A stretch of DNA of 17,486 nt from assembly GCA_905204225.1 (NCBI GenBank), contig CAJKZK010000028.1, positions 1 to 17,486 of the forward strand, in the 5' to 3' direction. Source of the DNA: an uncultured Bacillota bacterium (GTDB lineage Bacteria; Bacillota_I; Bacilli_A; RFN20; CAG-449). Below are positions 1 to 7,177 of the stretch, piece after piece. The stretch's first letter is position 1. Each line of letters opens with the position of its first letter. A program made the translations under genes and the position numbers. The notes beneath the pieces were generated by a model. The model was not told the DNA's origin, made no database searches, and saw only the letters and a program-made list of their open reading frames with translations.

Positions 1-1811
1 AATTTAAGATATTTATTAAAAATATTAAGAACAAAATTAATAATAAAAACTACACTTATAAAACTAATTAAACTAATAATTATTGCATCAAAATTAATAA
101 TAGATTTTACATCTTTATTATTTAAACCATTAATTTTCATTAAAGCAATCTCTCTTTTACGGTCCATAATCAAAGAATAAATAATAATACCCATTAAAAA
201 GAAAGTAATTATAAAAGAAATAATTAAAAATAAATTAAAAGTTAAATTAATTGTAGATAAAATATCTTTAAGACTTTTTTCATTATCTATACTTGAACAA
301 ATAACATTATAACCTTTATTTATTAAATGATTATTTATTTTTTTTATTTCATTAGTCCAAATATTATATTTATAAGAAGATATTTCTTCATTATCAAATG
401 ATAATTCTCTAAATCTATCTAATAAAGTAATTTTTTTCTTTAATAAAGAAGAATAATTAATTAGTTCAATATTATTAATAATTTCTTTTAATCTTTCATT
501 AGAATAATAAATAAGTGGTATTTTCATAAAGCCAAATTCTTCTATAACATCTACCACTTTAAATTTAAAATTCAAATTAAGATTATCAATAGCAATATTA
601 TGATTATTATCTTCTGATTTAATTGTTTTATTAATAATTAAATCAAAATTATTATTTAATATTTTATATGCTTCATCATTAACAATTACTTCAGTAAAAG
701 ATAATGAATTAACTTTATCTAATAAATATAAATAATTAGTAGGCAATTCTTCTAAAGGTTTAAATGTATAATTATATTCTTCATGATTAAATATAATTTT
801 ACTATTTAAAAAAAAATAATCATAACAGTAATCAATTTTATAATTAAAAGAAGATAAATCATCTAATAAAACATCTATTTGAGGACGATAAATTTTATTA
901 AAATTAATTGAAGAATTATTTTCAATTTTTGTACACATACTAACTTGCATAAAATTATTTTCTAAACTTTTTTTAAAATTATCACTAATATTGTTATTAA
1001 TTGAATAAGATAAAATAATTGATAAAAATAAATTTAAAAATATAAGAAAATTACTAATTAATGATAAAGAAGATCTTAATTTATGATGATTTAAAGAATA
1101 ATGACTTATTTTTAATTTATCTATAACACTAATATTTTTTAATTTATATATATTAATCTTTTTATTATTAATATCATTATATTCATAATTCTTTCTCTCA
1201 TTAAGATTAATAATAATATCTGCATATTTATCAACACATCCTTGGTCATGAGAAATACATATTACTAATTTAGTTAAGCTTATTTTTTTTAAAATATCAA
1301 AAATAATAATGGTATTTTCTTGGTCTAAAGAGCCAGTTGGCTCATCACACAAATAAATATTTTTATCTAGCAATAAAGTTCTTGCGATAGCTAATCTTTG
1401 CTTTTCTCCACCAGATAAATTCTTTACTAATTCATCCAATTTTTTATCTAAATTAACTTCTTTTAATACTCTAATTAAATCTTCTTTAGTATATTTTTTA
1501 TCAATATTCAATAAAGGAATTTTTAAATTTTCTTCAATTGAATAATAATCAATTAAGCCATAATCTTGAAAAATAACATTAATATAATTTTTTCTTATAA
1601 AAGTAAAATCTTTCTTTAAAATTTTTTTATTATCGATAAATATATCACCTTTATCAGCATCTTCTATACCTAAAATAATATTAAATAAAGTTGTTTTACC
1701 AATTCCATTTTCTCCTGTAATAAAAACAAATCCTTTACTAGGAAAAGAAATAGAGAGATTATCAAAAATAACTCGATCATATTTTTTAAAAATATTTTTT
1801 AACTGTAACAT
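1..1811 (-). CDS. ABC transporter, ATPase fused to FtsX-like permease (3' end outside window)
   Basis: The frame is open from an ATG at 1811 to the window edge, giving 603 codons without a stop. Residues 1-205 are an ABC ATPase: Walker A GENGIGKT at 33-40, Q-loop glutamine at 82, signature LSGGEKQR at 132-139, Walker B IYLCDE at 152-157 and the switch histidine at 188 (ISHD). A membrane segment follows at about 248-270, then an Asn/Lys-rich, probably extracytoplasmic region to about 515. Two more hydrophobic segments flank the motif DRKREIALMKINGL near 549, typical of FtsX/MacB-type permeases. This is the single-chain form of the MacB/LolCDE-like exporters, whose members move lipoproteins or peptides or sense antimicrobial peptides; the substrate here is unknown. 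The ribosome binding site GGAGG (1819-1823) is seven bases before the ATG. The missing C-terminus should carry further membrane segments. ATPase-permease assignment is secure, function is not. Confidence 0.9.
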   Translation of the reverse strand, partial: MLQLKNIFKKYDRVIFDNLSISFPSKGFVFITGENGIGKTTLFNIILGIEDADKGDIFIDNKKILKKDFTFIRKNYINVIFQDYGLIDYYSIEENLKIPLLNIDKKYTKEDLIRVLKEVNLDKKLDELVKNLSGGEKQRLAIARTLLLDKNIYLCDEPTGSLDQENTIIIFDILKKISLTKLVICISHDQGCVDKYADIIINLNERKNYEYNDINNKKINIYKLKNISVIDKLKISHYSLNHHKLRSSLSLISNFLIFLNLFLSIILSYSINNNISDNFKKSLENNFMQVSMCTKIENNSSINFNKIYRPQIDVLLDDLSSFNYKIDYCYDYFFLNSKIIFNHEEYNYTFKPLEELPTNYLYLLDKVNSLSFTEVIVNDEAYKILNNNFDLIINKTIKSEDNNHNIAIDNLNLNFKFKVVDVIEEFGFMKIPLIYYSNERLKEIINNIELINYSSLLKKKITLLDRFRELSFDNEEISSYKYNIWTNEIKKINNHLINKGYNVICSSIDNEKSLKDILSTINLTFNLFLIISFIITFFLMGIIIYSLIMDRKREIALMKINGLNNKDVKSIINFDAIIISLISFISVVFIINFVLNIFNKYLK

Positions 1812-1844
1812 AAAAAAACCTCCATTAAATATATAGAGGTTTTT
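1812..1844 (-). terminator. Stem-loop and T-tract after the DUF951 gene, overlapping the ABC gene's ribosome binding site
   Basis: A perfect 9-bp stem (1836-1844 pairing with 1814-1822) closes a 13-base loop and, read on the minus strand, is followed by an uninterrupted run of seven T (1818-1812). It begins two bases after the DUF951 stop codon. The stem is only four G-C/C-G-rich positions deep and otherwise A-T, so termination may be partial. The 3' arm together with one loop base is the GGAGG of the downstream ABC gene, so the same bases act as terminator arm and ribosome binding site. No separate promoter for the ABC gene is visible in the short gap. Confidence 0.7.
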
Positions 1845-1846
1845 CT

Positions 1847-2044
1847 TCATTTTTTAATAATTTTTTTTACTTTTTCATTAAAATCATTTCTACTTAGCAT
1901 GACAACATTACCACATCCTAAGCATTTAATTTTAATATCTGCACCCAATCTTACAATCATAAATTGTTTACTTCTAGTTGCACATGGATGAGCTTTTTTC
2001 ATTTCAACAATAGAATCTAATTGGTATTCTTCATTAGAAATCAT
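1847..2044 (-). CDS. DUF951 family protein (small, putative metal-binding)
   Basis: This 65-residue protein has the hallmark pattern of DUF951: a DSIVEMKKAHPC segment at residues 10-21, then RLGADIKIKCLGCG at 32-45 and VVMLSR at 48-53. Cysteines 21, 41 and 44 could bind a metal ion, but that is inference; the family has no established function, though it often contains small nucleic-acid-binding-like proteins. I place the start at the ATG at 2044, which has GAGG nine bases upstream. An in-frame ATG at 2059 would add five residues and has no ribosome binding site. The gene overlaps the end of folD by 11 bases and is the last gene before a hairpin, so it is probably translated from the same message as mutS through folD. 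Confidence 0.88.
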   Translation of the reverse strand: MISNEEYQLDSIVEMKKAHPCATRSKQFMIVRLGADIKIKCLGCGNVVMLSRNDFNEKVKKIIKK

Positions 2045-2855
2045 TTGTATTTTCCTCATAACAAGTTACAACATTATTCATTAAGCAACTTACAGTTATT
2101 GGGCCAACACCACCAGGAACTTTACTAATATAAGCAACATTATCACTAGGAATAATATCTCCAATAATTTTATCTTCTAAATAATGAATACCTGCATCAA
2201 TAGCAACACTTCCTGGTTTCATTTTTGCTGAATCAATAAAATGAGGTTTACCAATTGCTGCGATTACTATATCATAATCTTTTAATTCATTATCCAAATC
2301 TTTTGTTTTAGAATGAGCAATAGTAACTGTTGCATGCCTATTCATAAGAAGTAAGGCTACTGGTTTACCTACAGATAATGATCTACCTATTACTAAAACT
2401 TTTTTTCCTACTAAATCAATATGATAATAATCTATCATTTTAATAATAGCTAAAGCAGTATTAGGTACAAATTTTTCATTACCTAATAAAATTAAACCTA
2501 AGCTTTGATGATTGATTGAATCAACATCTTTTTTATAATCAAGTAATGGCAATACATCATTTTCTTTAACACCTTTAACTAAAGGTCTAGTAATTAAACA
2601 TGCATCAATATTTTTTTCATTATTAATATAATTAATATTAGATATATATTCTTGTAACGAATTAATAGTAATAACTTTAACTTCAATATTTAATTTCTCA
2701 CCAGTTTTTACTAAATTATTAACATATCCAAGAGAAGAATCATCTTCTTTATTTAATAAAATATATAAAACTGGTTTTCTTTTTTTCTTAAGGATTTTTT
2801 CTTTTAATTCTTCTTTAATATGATCACTAACAGGTTTTCCAATTAAATATTCCAT
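2034..2855 (-). CDS. folD: FolD-family methylenetetrahydrofolate dehydrogenase, cyclohydrolase residues substituted
   Basis: FolD normally interconverts 5,10-methylene-, 5,10-methenyl- and 10-formyl-tetrahydrofolate using NADP. Family blocks are clear: the folate-site tyrosine (Y44) in a GYVNN context, KDVDS at 109-113 with the folate-contacting aspartate 112, GRSLSVGKP at 157-165 in the nucleotide-binding domain, and PGGVGP at 247-252. However, two active-site residues differ. The lysine normally four residues after the tyrosine (K54 in E. coli, K56 in human) is Leu48, and the glutamine of the LVQLPL block (human Q100) is Thr89. Both are known to be needed for the cyclohydrolase step, so the protein may be dehydrogenase only. 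I chose the ATG at 2855: it has GGAG ten bases upstream and sits one base after the fhs stop. The ATG at 2864 has GGAG only one base away. Length 273 residues is close to the usual 280-285. Confidence 0.93.
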   Translation of the reverse strand: MEYLIGKPVSDHIKEELKEKILKKKRKPVLYILLNKEDDSSLGYVNNLVKTGEKLNIEVKVITINSLQEYISNINYINNEKNIDACLITRPLVKGVKENDVLPLLDYKKDVDSINHQSLGLILLGNEKFVPNTALAIIKMIDYYHIDLVGKKVLVIGRSLSVGKPVALLLMNRHATVTIAHSKTKDLDNELKDYDIVIAAIGKPHFIDSAKMKPGSVAIDAGIHYLEDKIIGDIIPSDNVAYISKVPGGVGPITVSCLMNNVVTCYEENTNDF

Positions 2856-2856
2856 T

Positions 2857-4461
2857 TTATTCATTCTCCATTTTTACTGCTTGAGGAACTTTAGGAAGTC
2901 CAGGTAAAGTAAGTATTGATCCAGTTAATGGTATAACAAAATTAGCTCCACTTGAAAGATTAACTTTTCTAATATTAATATAAAAATCTCTTGGAGTATT
3001 TAATTTTAATGGATCATCTGAAAATGAATTAGGTGTTTTAGCCATGCAAATATAAGCATTATTAAATCCCATTTTTTCATATTTAGCTATATCTTCTAAA
3101 GCCTCAGAAGAATAATTAACTCCATTAGCACGATATATTTCTTTACAAATAATTTCAATTTTATCTTTTAAAGAACTATTTTTTGAATATAAAGGATGAT
3201 AATTAGATGGACGATTTAATTCTTCTTTAACTAATGAAGCAAGTTCAATTGAGCCTTTTCCACCATTAATAAAACCATCTAAGAAACTAACTTTATAATT
3301 ATTCTCTTTACACCAATTTTTTAAATAATTAATTTCATTTTCTGTATCAGTAGCAAAATGATTAATTGCCACTACTACATTCATACCAAATTTTTTTATA
3401 TTTTCTAAATGTTGTTTTAAATTAGCAATTCCTATTTTTAAGGCTTCAACATTTTCTTTATTTAAATCAATTTCTCCACCATGCATTTTTAAAGCTCTAA
3501 TAGTAGCCACCATAACAACTAAATTTGGTTTTAAATTAGCTTCTTGACATTTTATATCTAAAAATTTTTCTGCCCCTAAATCCGCTCCAAAACCAGCTTC
3601 TGTAACTACAACATCAGCTAATTTTAAACCCATTTTTGTTGCAATAATTGAATTACAACCATGAGCAATATTAGCAAAAGGACCACCATGAACTAAACAA
3701 GGATTATTTTCACTAGATTGTACTAAATTAGGTTTAAAAGCTTCTTTCATTAATTTTCTAACCGCGTTAGAAATTTTCAAATCATCAATAGTAATTGGTA
3801 AATCATCATAAGTATACGCAACTATAATTTTCTTTACTCTATTAATAAAATCTTCTTCATCTTTTGCTAAACAAAATACAGCCATTAATTCACTAGCAAC
3901 AGTAATAATGAAACCATCTTTTCTTTCAACACCATTGCTTTTAGCCCCACATCCAATAATAATTTCTCTTAAAGTACGATCATTCATATCTATTGCTCTT
4001 TTCCAAACAACTTTATTAGGATCAATATTTAGTTCATTACCTTGATATATATAATTATCTAAAACAGCACTAATTAAGTTAATTGAAGAAGTTAAAGCAT
4101 GCATGTCACCAGTAAAATGAAGATTAATATCTTCACTTGGTTCAATAGTGACTTTTCCTCCACCAGTAGCCCCACCTTTTAAACCAAATACTGGGCCTAA
4201 AGAAGGTTCTCTTAAACATGCAATTGTATTTACTCCAATTAAATTTAAACCTTCTAGTAAAGAAATAGAAGCTGTAGTTTTTCCTTCACCAGCTTTAGTA
4301 GGAGTAATAGCAGTTACTAAAACTAATTTACCATCTTTTCTGTCTTTAATTTTTTCATAATAGGTTAAATCAATTTTTGCTTTATATTTACCGTATGGTT
4401 CTATATATTCATCAGGAATATTAAGTAATCTAGAAATTTCATAAATGTTTTTTAGTTTCAT
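2857..4461 (-). CDS. fhs: Formate-tetrahydrofolate ligase
   Basis: Fhs makes 10-formyl-tetrahydrofolate from formate, tetrahydrofolate and ATP in the cytoplasm. The ATP-binding loop TPTKAGEGKTT (53-63), REPSLGPVFGLKGG (84-97), EDINLHFTGD (110-119), a DGFIITVASE block near 183, the VHGGPFANIAHG block and the C-terminal LPGLPK are all present. The start has GGAGG six bases upstream and overlaps miaA by 23 bases. Length is 534 residues against about 556 usually; the shortfall is at the N-terminus, which begins close to the conserved LGI-E-YGKYKAKI region, and at the C-terminus. One oddity: the near-universal GGGYxQV is GGGKVTI here (Lys103 and Thr105 in place of Tyr and Gln). folD follows after one base, so the two folate genes are translationally linked. 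Confidence 0.96.
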   Translation of the reverse strand: MKLKNIYEISRLLNIPDEYIEPYGKYKAKIDLTYYEKIKDRKDGKLVLVTAITPTKAGEGKTTASISLLEGLNLIGVNTIACLREPSLGPVFGLKGGATGGGKVTIEPSEDINLHFTGDMHALTSSINLISAVLDNYIYQGNELNIDPNKVVWKRAIDMNDRTLREIIIGCGAKSNGVERKDGFIITVASELMAVFCLAKDEEDFINRVKKIIVAYTYDDLPITIDDLKISNAVRKLMKEAFKPNLVQSSENNPCLVHGGPFANIAHGCNSIIATKMGLKLADVVVTEAGFGADLGAEKFLDIKCQEANLKPNLVVMVATIRALKMHGGEIDLNKENVEALKIGIANLKQHLENIKKFGMNVVVAINHFATDTENEINYLKNWCKENNYKVSFLDGFINGGKGSIELASLVKEELNRPSNYHPLYSKNSSLKDKIEIICKEIYRANGVNYSSEALEDIAKYEKMGFNNAYICMAKTPNSFSDDPLKLNTPRDFYINIRKVNLSSGANFVIPLTGSILTLPGLPKVPQAVKMENE

Positions 4462-5335
4462 TGTTTTCCTCCATAAAGATTAAAGCATCTTTATAATCAT
4501 TAAACCAATTTACAGGTAATTGATGATTAAAATAAGTATATTGTCTTTTAGCGTAATTTCTTGTTTTTTGCTTTATTAAAGAAATTATATCATTAATATC
4601 TTTTAAATCATAGTCTACCATCAATTCTTTATAACCAATTGCTTGAAACGCTCTTAATGATGGAGAATATTTTTCTTTTAAAGCATTAACTTCATCAATT
4701 AATCCATCATCAATCATTTTATCTACTCTTTTATTAATACAATCATATAATTCTTCTCTTGATTCTTTACTTAAACCAATAAAAATTACATCATACAATA
4801 ATTTATGTTCTTGTTTAGTAATATTATGGGATTTAGTATCTCCAGATTCTAAAAATATTTGAATAGCTCTAAGAACTCTTTTACGATTATTTTGATGAAT
4901 ATTTTTACTAGCTTCAGAATCAATTTTTATTAATTCATTATATAATTCTTCATTAGTCATTTTTTCATATTTAGACATATCAACTTCATTATTTACTTCT
5001 GTTAAAGTAAAATCATATAAACTAGATTTTAAATATAATCCAGATCCACCAACAATTAAAATATCTTTATTTAATTTCAATAGTTCATTTAATGTATTTC
5101 TTAAATCTTTTTGATAATCATAAATAGTATAAGTATTACTTACAGAAGTTATATCAAATAAATAATGAGGCACTAGCTTTCTTTCTTCTAACGTAGGTTT
5201 AGCCGTTCCAATATTCATTTCTTTATAACATTGAAAAGCATCACCATTTACAATAACAGCATCATGTTTTAAAGCGTATTCTAAACTTAATTTAGTTTTT
5301 CCTACCCCAGTTGGACCTACAATAACATAAATCAT
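4439..5335 (-). CDS. miaA: tRNA dimethylallyltransferase
   Basis: MiaA transfers the dimethylallyl group of DMAPP to N6 of adenosine 37 in tRNAs that read codons starting with U, giving i6A. The sequence shows the P-loop GPTGVGKT (7-14), GDAFQCYKEMNIGTAKP (31-47) with the catalytic-site aspartate 32 and glutamine 35, GGSGLY (96-101), the RAFQAIGYKEL block and the C-terminal RNYAKRQYTYF tRNA-binding segment. Length 298 is normal. The ATG overlaps the mutL stop as ATGA, with GAGG eight bases upstream, so it is probably translationally coupled to mutL. Its product is the substrate for MiaB, encoded in the neighbouring unit at 10689-12134. Confidence 0.97.
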   Translation of the reverse strand: MIYVIVGPTGVGKTKLSLEYALKHDAVIVNGDAFQCYKEMNIGTAKPTLEERKLVPHYLFDITSVSNTYTIYDYQKDLRNTLNELLKLNKDILIVGGSGLYLKSSLYDFTLTEVNNEVDMSKYEKMTNEELYNELIKIDSEASKNIHQNNRKRVLRAIQIFLESGDTKSHNITKQEHKLLYDVIFIGLSKESREELYDCINKRVDKMIDDGLIDEVNALKEKYSPSLRAFQAIGYKELMVDYDLKDINDIISLIKQKTRNYAKRQYTYFNHQLPVNWFNDYKDALIFMEENNETKKHL

Positions 5336-7176
5336 ATTCCAGACCTCTTAAACATTTTTTCAATATCATATTTAGTAAAATGAACAATAGTTGGTCTACC
5401 ATGTGGGCAACATGTAGGATTATCACAAGTAAATAAAGTTTTAATTAAATCTTCCATTTCTCTAATTTCCAAATGATCATTAGCTTTTATAGAAGCTTTA
5501 CAAGCCATTGTAGCAATAACATGTTTTCTTAATTCAATTAAATCAATCTTATCAGTTCTTATTACTTGATCAATTATTTCTTCTAAATATTTTTCTTCAT
5601 TATATTCTTTAATAAAAACTGGAATAGAAGATATTTTAATTGTATTTAAACCAAACCCTTCTATTTCAATACCAATTTGATTTAAAATTTTAATTTTATC
5701 TTCTGTCAAACGTTTAATTTCACTAGGAGATAAATTAATAATTATAGGAATTAATGGAGTACAAACTTCTATTTTAGAATTTAATAATTTAGTAAATTTT
5801 TCATAATTAATTCTTTCATTAGCAGCATGTTGATCAACAATATAAAAACCATTTTTAACTTCAATAATTATATAAGTTAATAATACTTGTCCTATAACTT
5901 TAAAATAAGGTATAGTTTTTTCATTATTTTTTTCTTCAACTTGATTTATTTCTTCATTATTAATAATCTCATTATTTACATCTTCATTATTTTTTACATC
6001 AATATTTTCATCTAAAGATGTTATATCAAAATCAAAATTATTTTCTTTAATTTTTTCATTTTGTAATTCATTTTTTATTTCTACTCTTGGATTAATCGGT
6101 CTAATAATAGAAGTATCAAAACTAGAAGAAGTATTATCTTTAAATAAAGTAACTGTTTCAACTTCTTTATGAGGTAAACTGACTTCATGAATTGCATTTT
6201 CTTTATTCAATGCTTCTTTAATCATTTCTTCTACTGCTAAAGAGACTTCTTTATCGTTAGATAATCTAACTTCTTTTTTAGATGGATGAACATTAACATC
6301 CACTAAAGAATGATCAACTCTTAAAGTTAAAACAACAAAAGGATATTTAGAATTAAAAATGTAATCACTATAGCCTGAAATAATAGATTTTTGCACTTGT
6401 GGAAGATAAACATTTCTATTATTTAAAATAGTAATCATATAATATCTAGTCGATCTAGTAATTTCTGGTTTAGCTATATAACCATCTATATCAAATCCAT
6501 TACTTGAATAAGTTACTTTCATCATTTTTTTAGCAATATCATTACCATATAATCTACTAATAACTTCAAGTAAATCACCTCTACCAGTAGTAGAAAAAGA
6601 TAATTTATCGTCAATATAAAAACTTATTGAAACACTAGGAAAAGATAATGCTAATCTTTGCATTGTTTCTAAGCAAGACGCAATCTCAGTAGAATCACTT
6701 TTTAAATATTTTAATCTTACTGGAGTATTATAAAATAATTCTTCAACTATAAAAGTAGTACCTTTAATTGCTTTAAATGGTTCAATATTTAATTCTTCTT
6801 CACTAGTAGTTACTTTACTTCCAAGAATACCAGTAGAAGTCATCATTGTAACTTTACTTACCGAACTAATAGAAGGTAAAGCTTCTCCTCTAAAACCCAT
6901 TGTTTTAATTTTAAATAATTGATATTCATCTAATAATTTTGAAGATGCATGTCTTTTAAAAGCTAATTTTGCATCTTCAGGATCCATACCATCCCCATCA
7001 TCTTTAACTATAATTTTATTTCTTCCTGCATTAAAAATACTTACTTCTATATTTTTAGCATGAGCATCAATAGAATTTTCTACTAATTCTTTAATAACTG
7101 AAGAAGGTCTTTCTATAACTTCCCCTGCTGCAATCATATTTGCAAGTTTAGAAGACATTACTTGAATTTTACCCAT
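5332..7176 (-). CDS. mutL: DNA mismatch repair protein MutL with endonuclease motifs
   Basis: MutL couples mismatch recognition by MutS to strand incision and excision. The N-terminal GHKL ATPase shows ELVENSIDAHA (30-40), DDGDGMD (59-65) and GFRGEAL (94-100). An Asn/Glu-rich, low-complexity linker runs from about 365 to 422 and is probably disordered. The C-terminal domain has a probable sliding-clamp contact GQVLLTYII (429-437) and the nuclease metal site of MutL proteins from bacteria without MutH: DQHA at 448-451 followed by E454 and E459, ACKASIK at 558-564 and CPHGRP at 590-595. It should therefore nick DNA itself. Length is 614 residues. The ATG lies one base after the mutS stop, with GGAG seven bases upstream inside the end of mutS. 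Confidence 0.97.
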   Translation of the reverse strand: MGKIQVMSSKLANMIAAGEVIERPSSVIKELVENSIDAHAKNIEVSIFNAGRNKIIVKDDGDGMDPEDAKLAFKRHASSKLLDEYQLFKIKTMGFRGEALPSISSVSKVTMMTSTGILGSKVTTSEEELNIEPFKAIKGTTFIVEELFYNTPVRLKYLKSDSTEIASCLETMQRLALSFPSVSISFYIDDKLSFSTTGRGDLLEVISRLYGNDIAKKMMKVTYSSNGFDIDGYIAKPEITRSTRYYMITILNNRNVYLPQVQKSIISGYSDYIFNSKYPFVVLTLRVDHSLVDVNVHPSKKEVRLSNDKEVSLAVEEMIKEALNKENAIHEVSLPHKEVETVTLFKDNTSSSFDTSIIRPINPRVEIKNELQNEKIKENNFDFDITSLDENIDVKNNEDVNNEIINNEEINQVEEKNNEKTIPYFKVIGQVLLTYIIIEVKNGFYIVDQHAANERINYEKFTKLLNSKIEVCTPLIPIIINLSPSEIKRLTEDKIKILNQIGIEIEGFGLNTIKISSIPVFIKEYNEEKYLEEIIDQVIRTDKIDLIELRKHVIATMACKASIKANDHLEIREMEDLIKTLFTCDNPTCCPHGRPTIVHFTKYDIEKMFKRSGI

Positions 7177-7177
7177 T

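Noticed and set aside
808..816. Phase variation by slippage at a run of nine T in the ABC gene, and at an eight-base A run in mutS (8999-9006)
   Set aside because: Runs of this length are expected by chance at this base composition, and both genes are in frame; there is no further sign of switching.
4148..4360. Open frame on the plus strand inside fhs
   Set aside because: It is antisense to a highly conserved part of fhs and its proline-rich translation resembles nothing.
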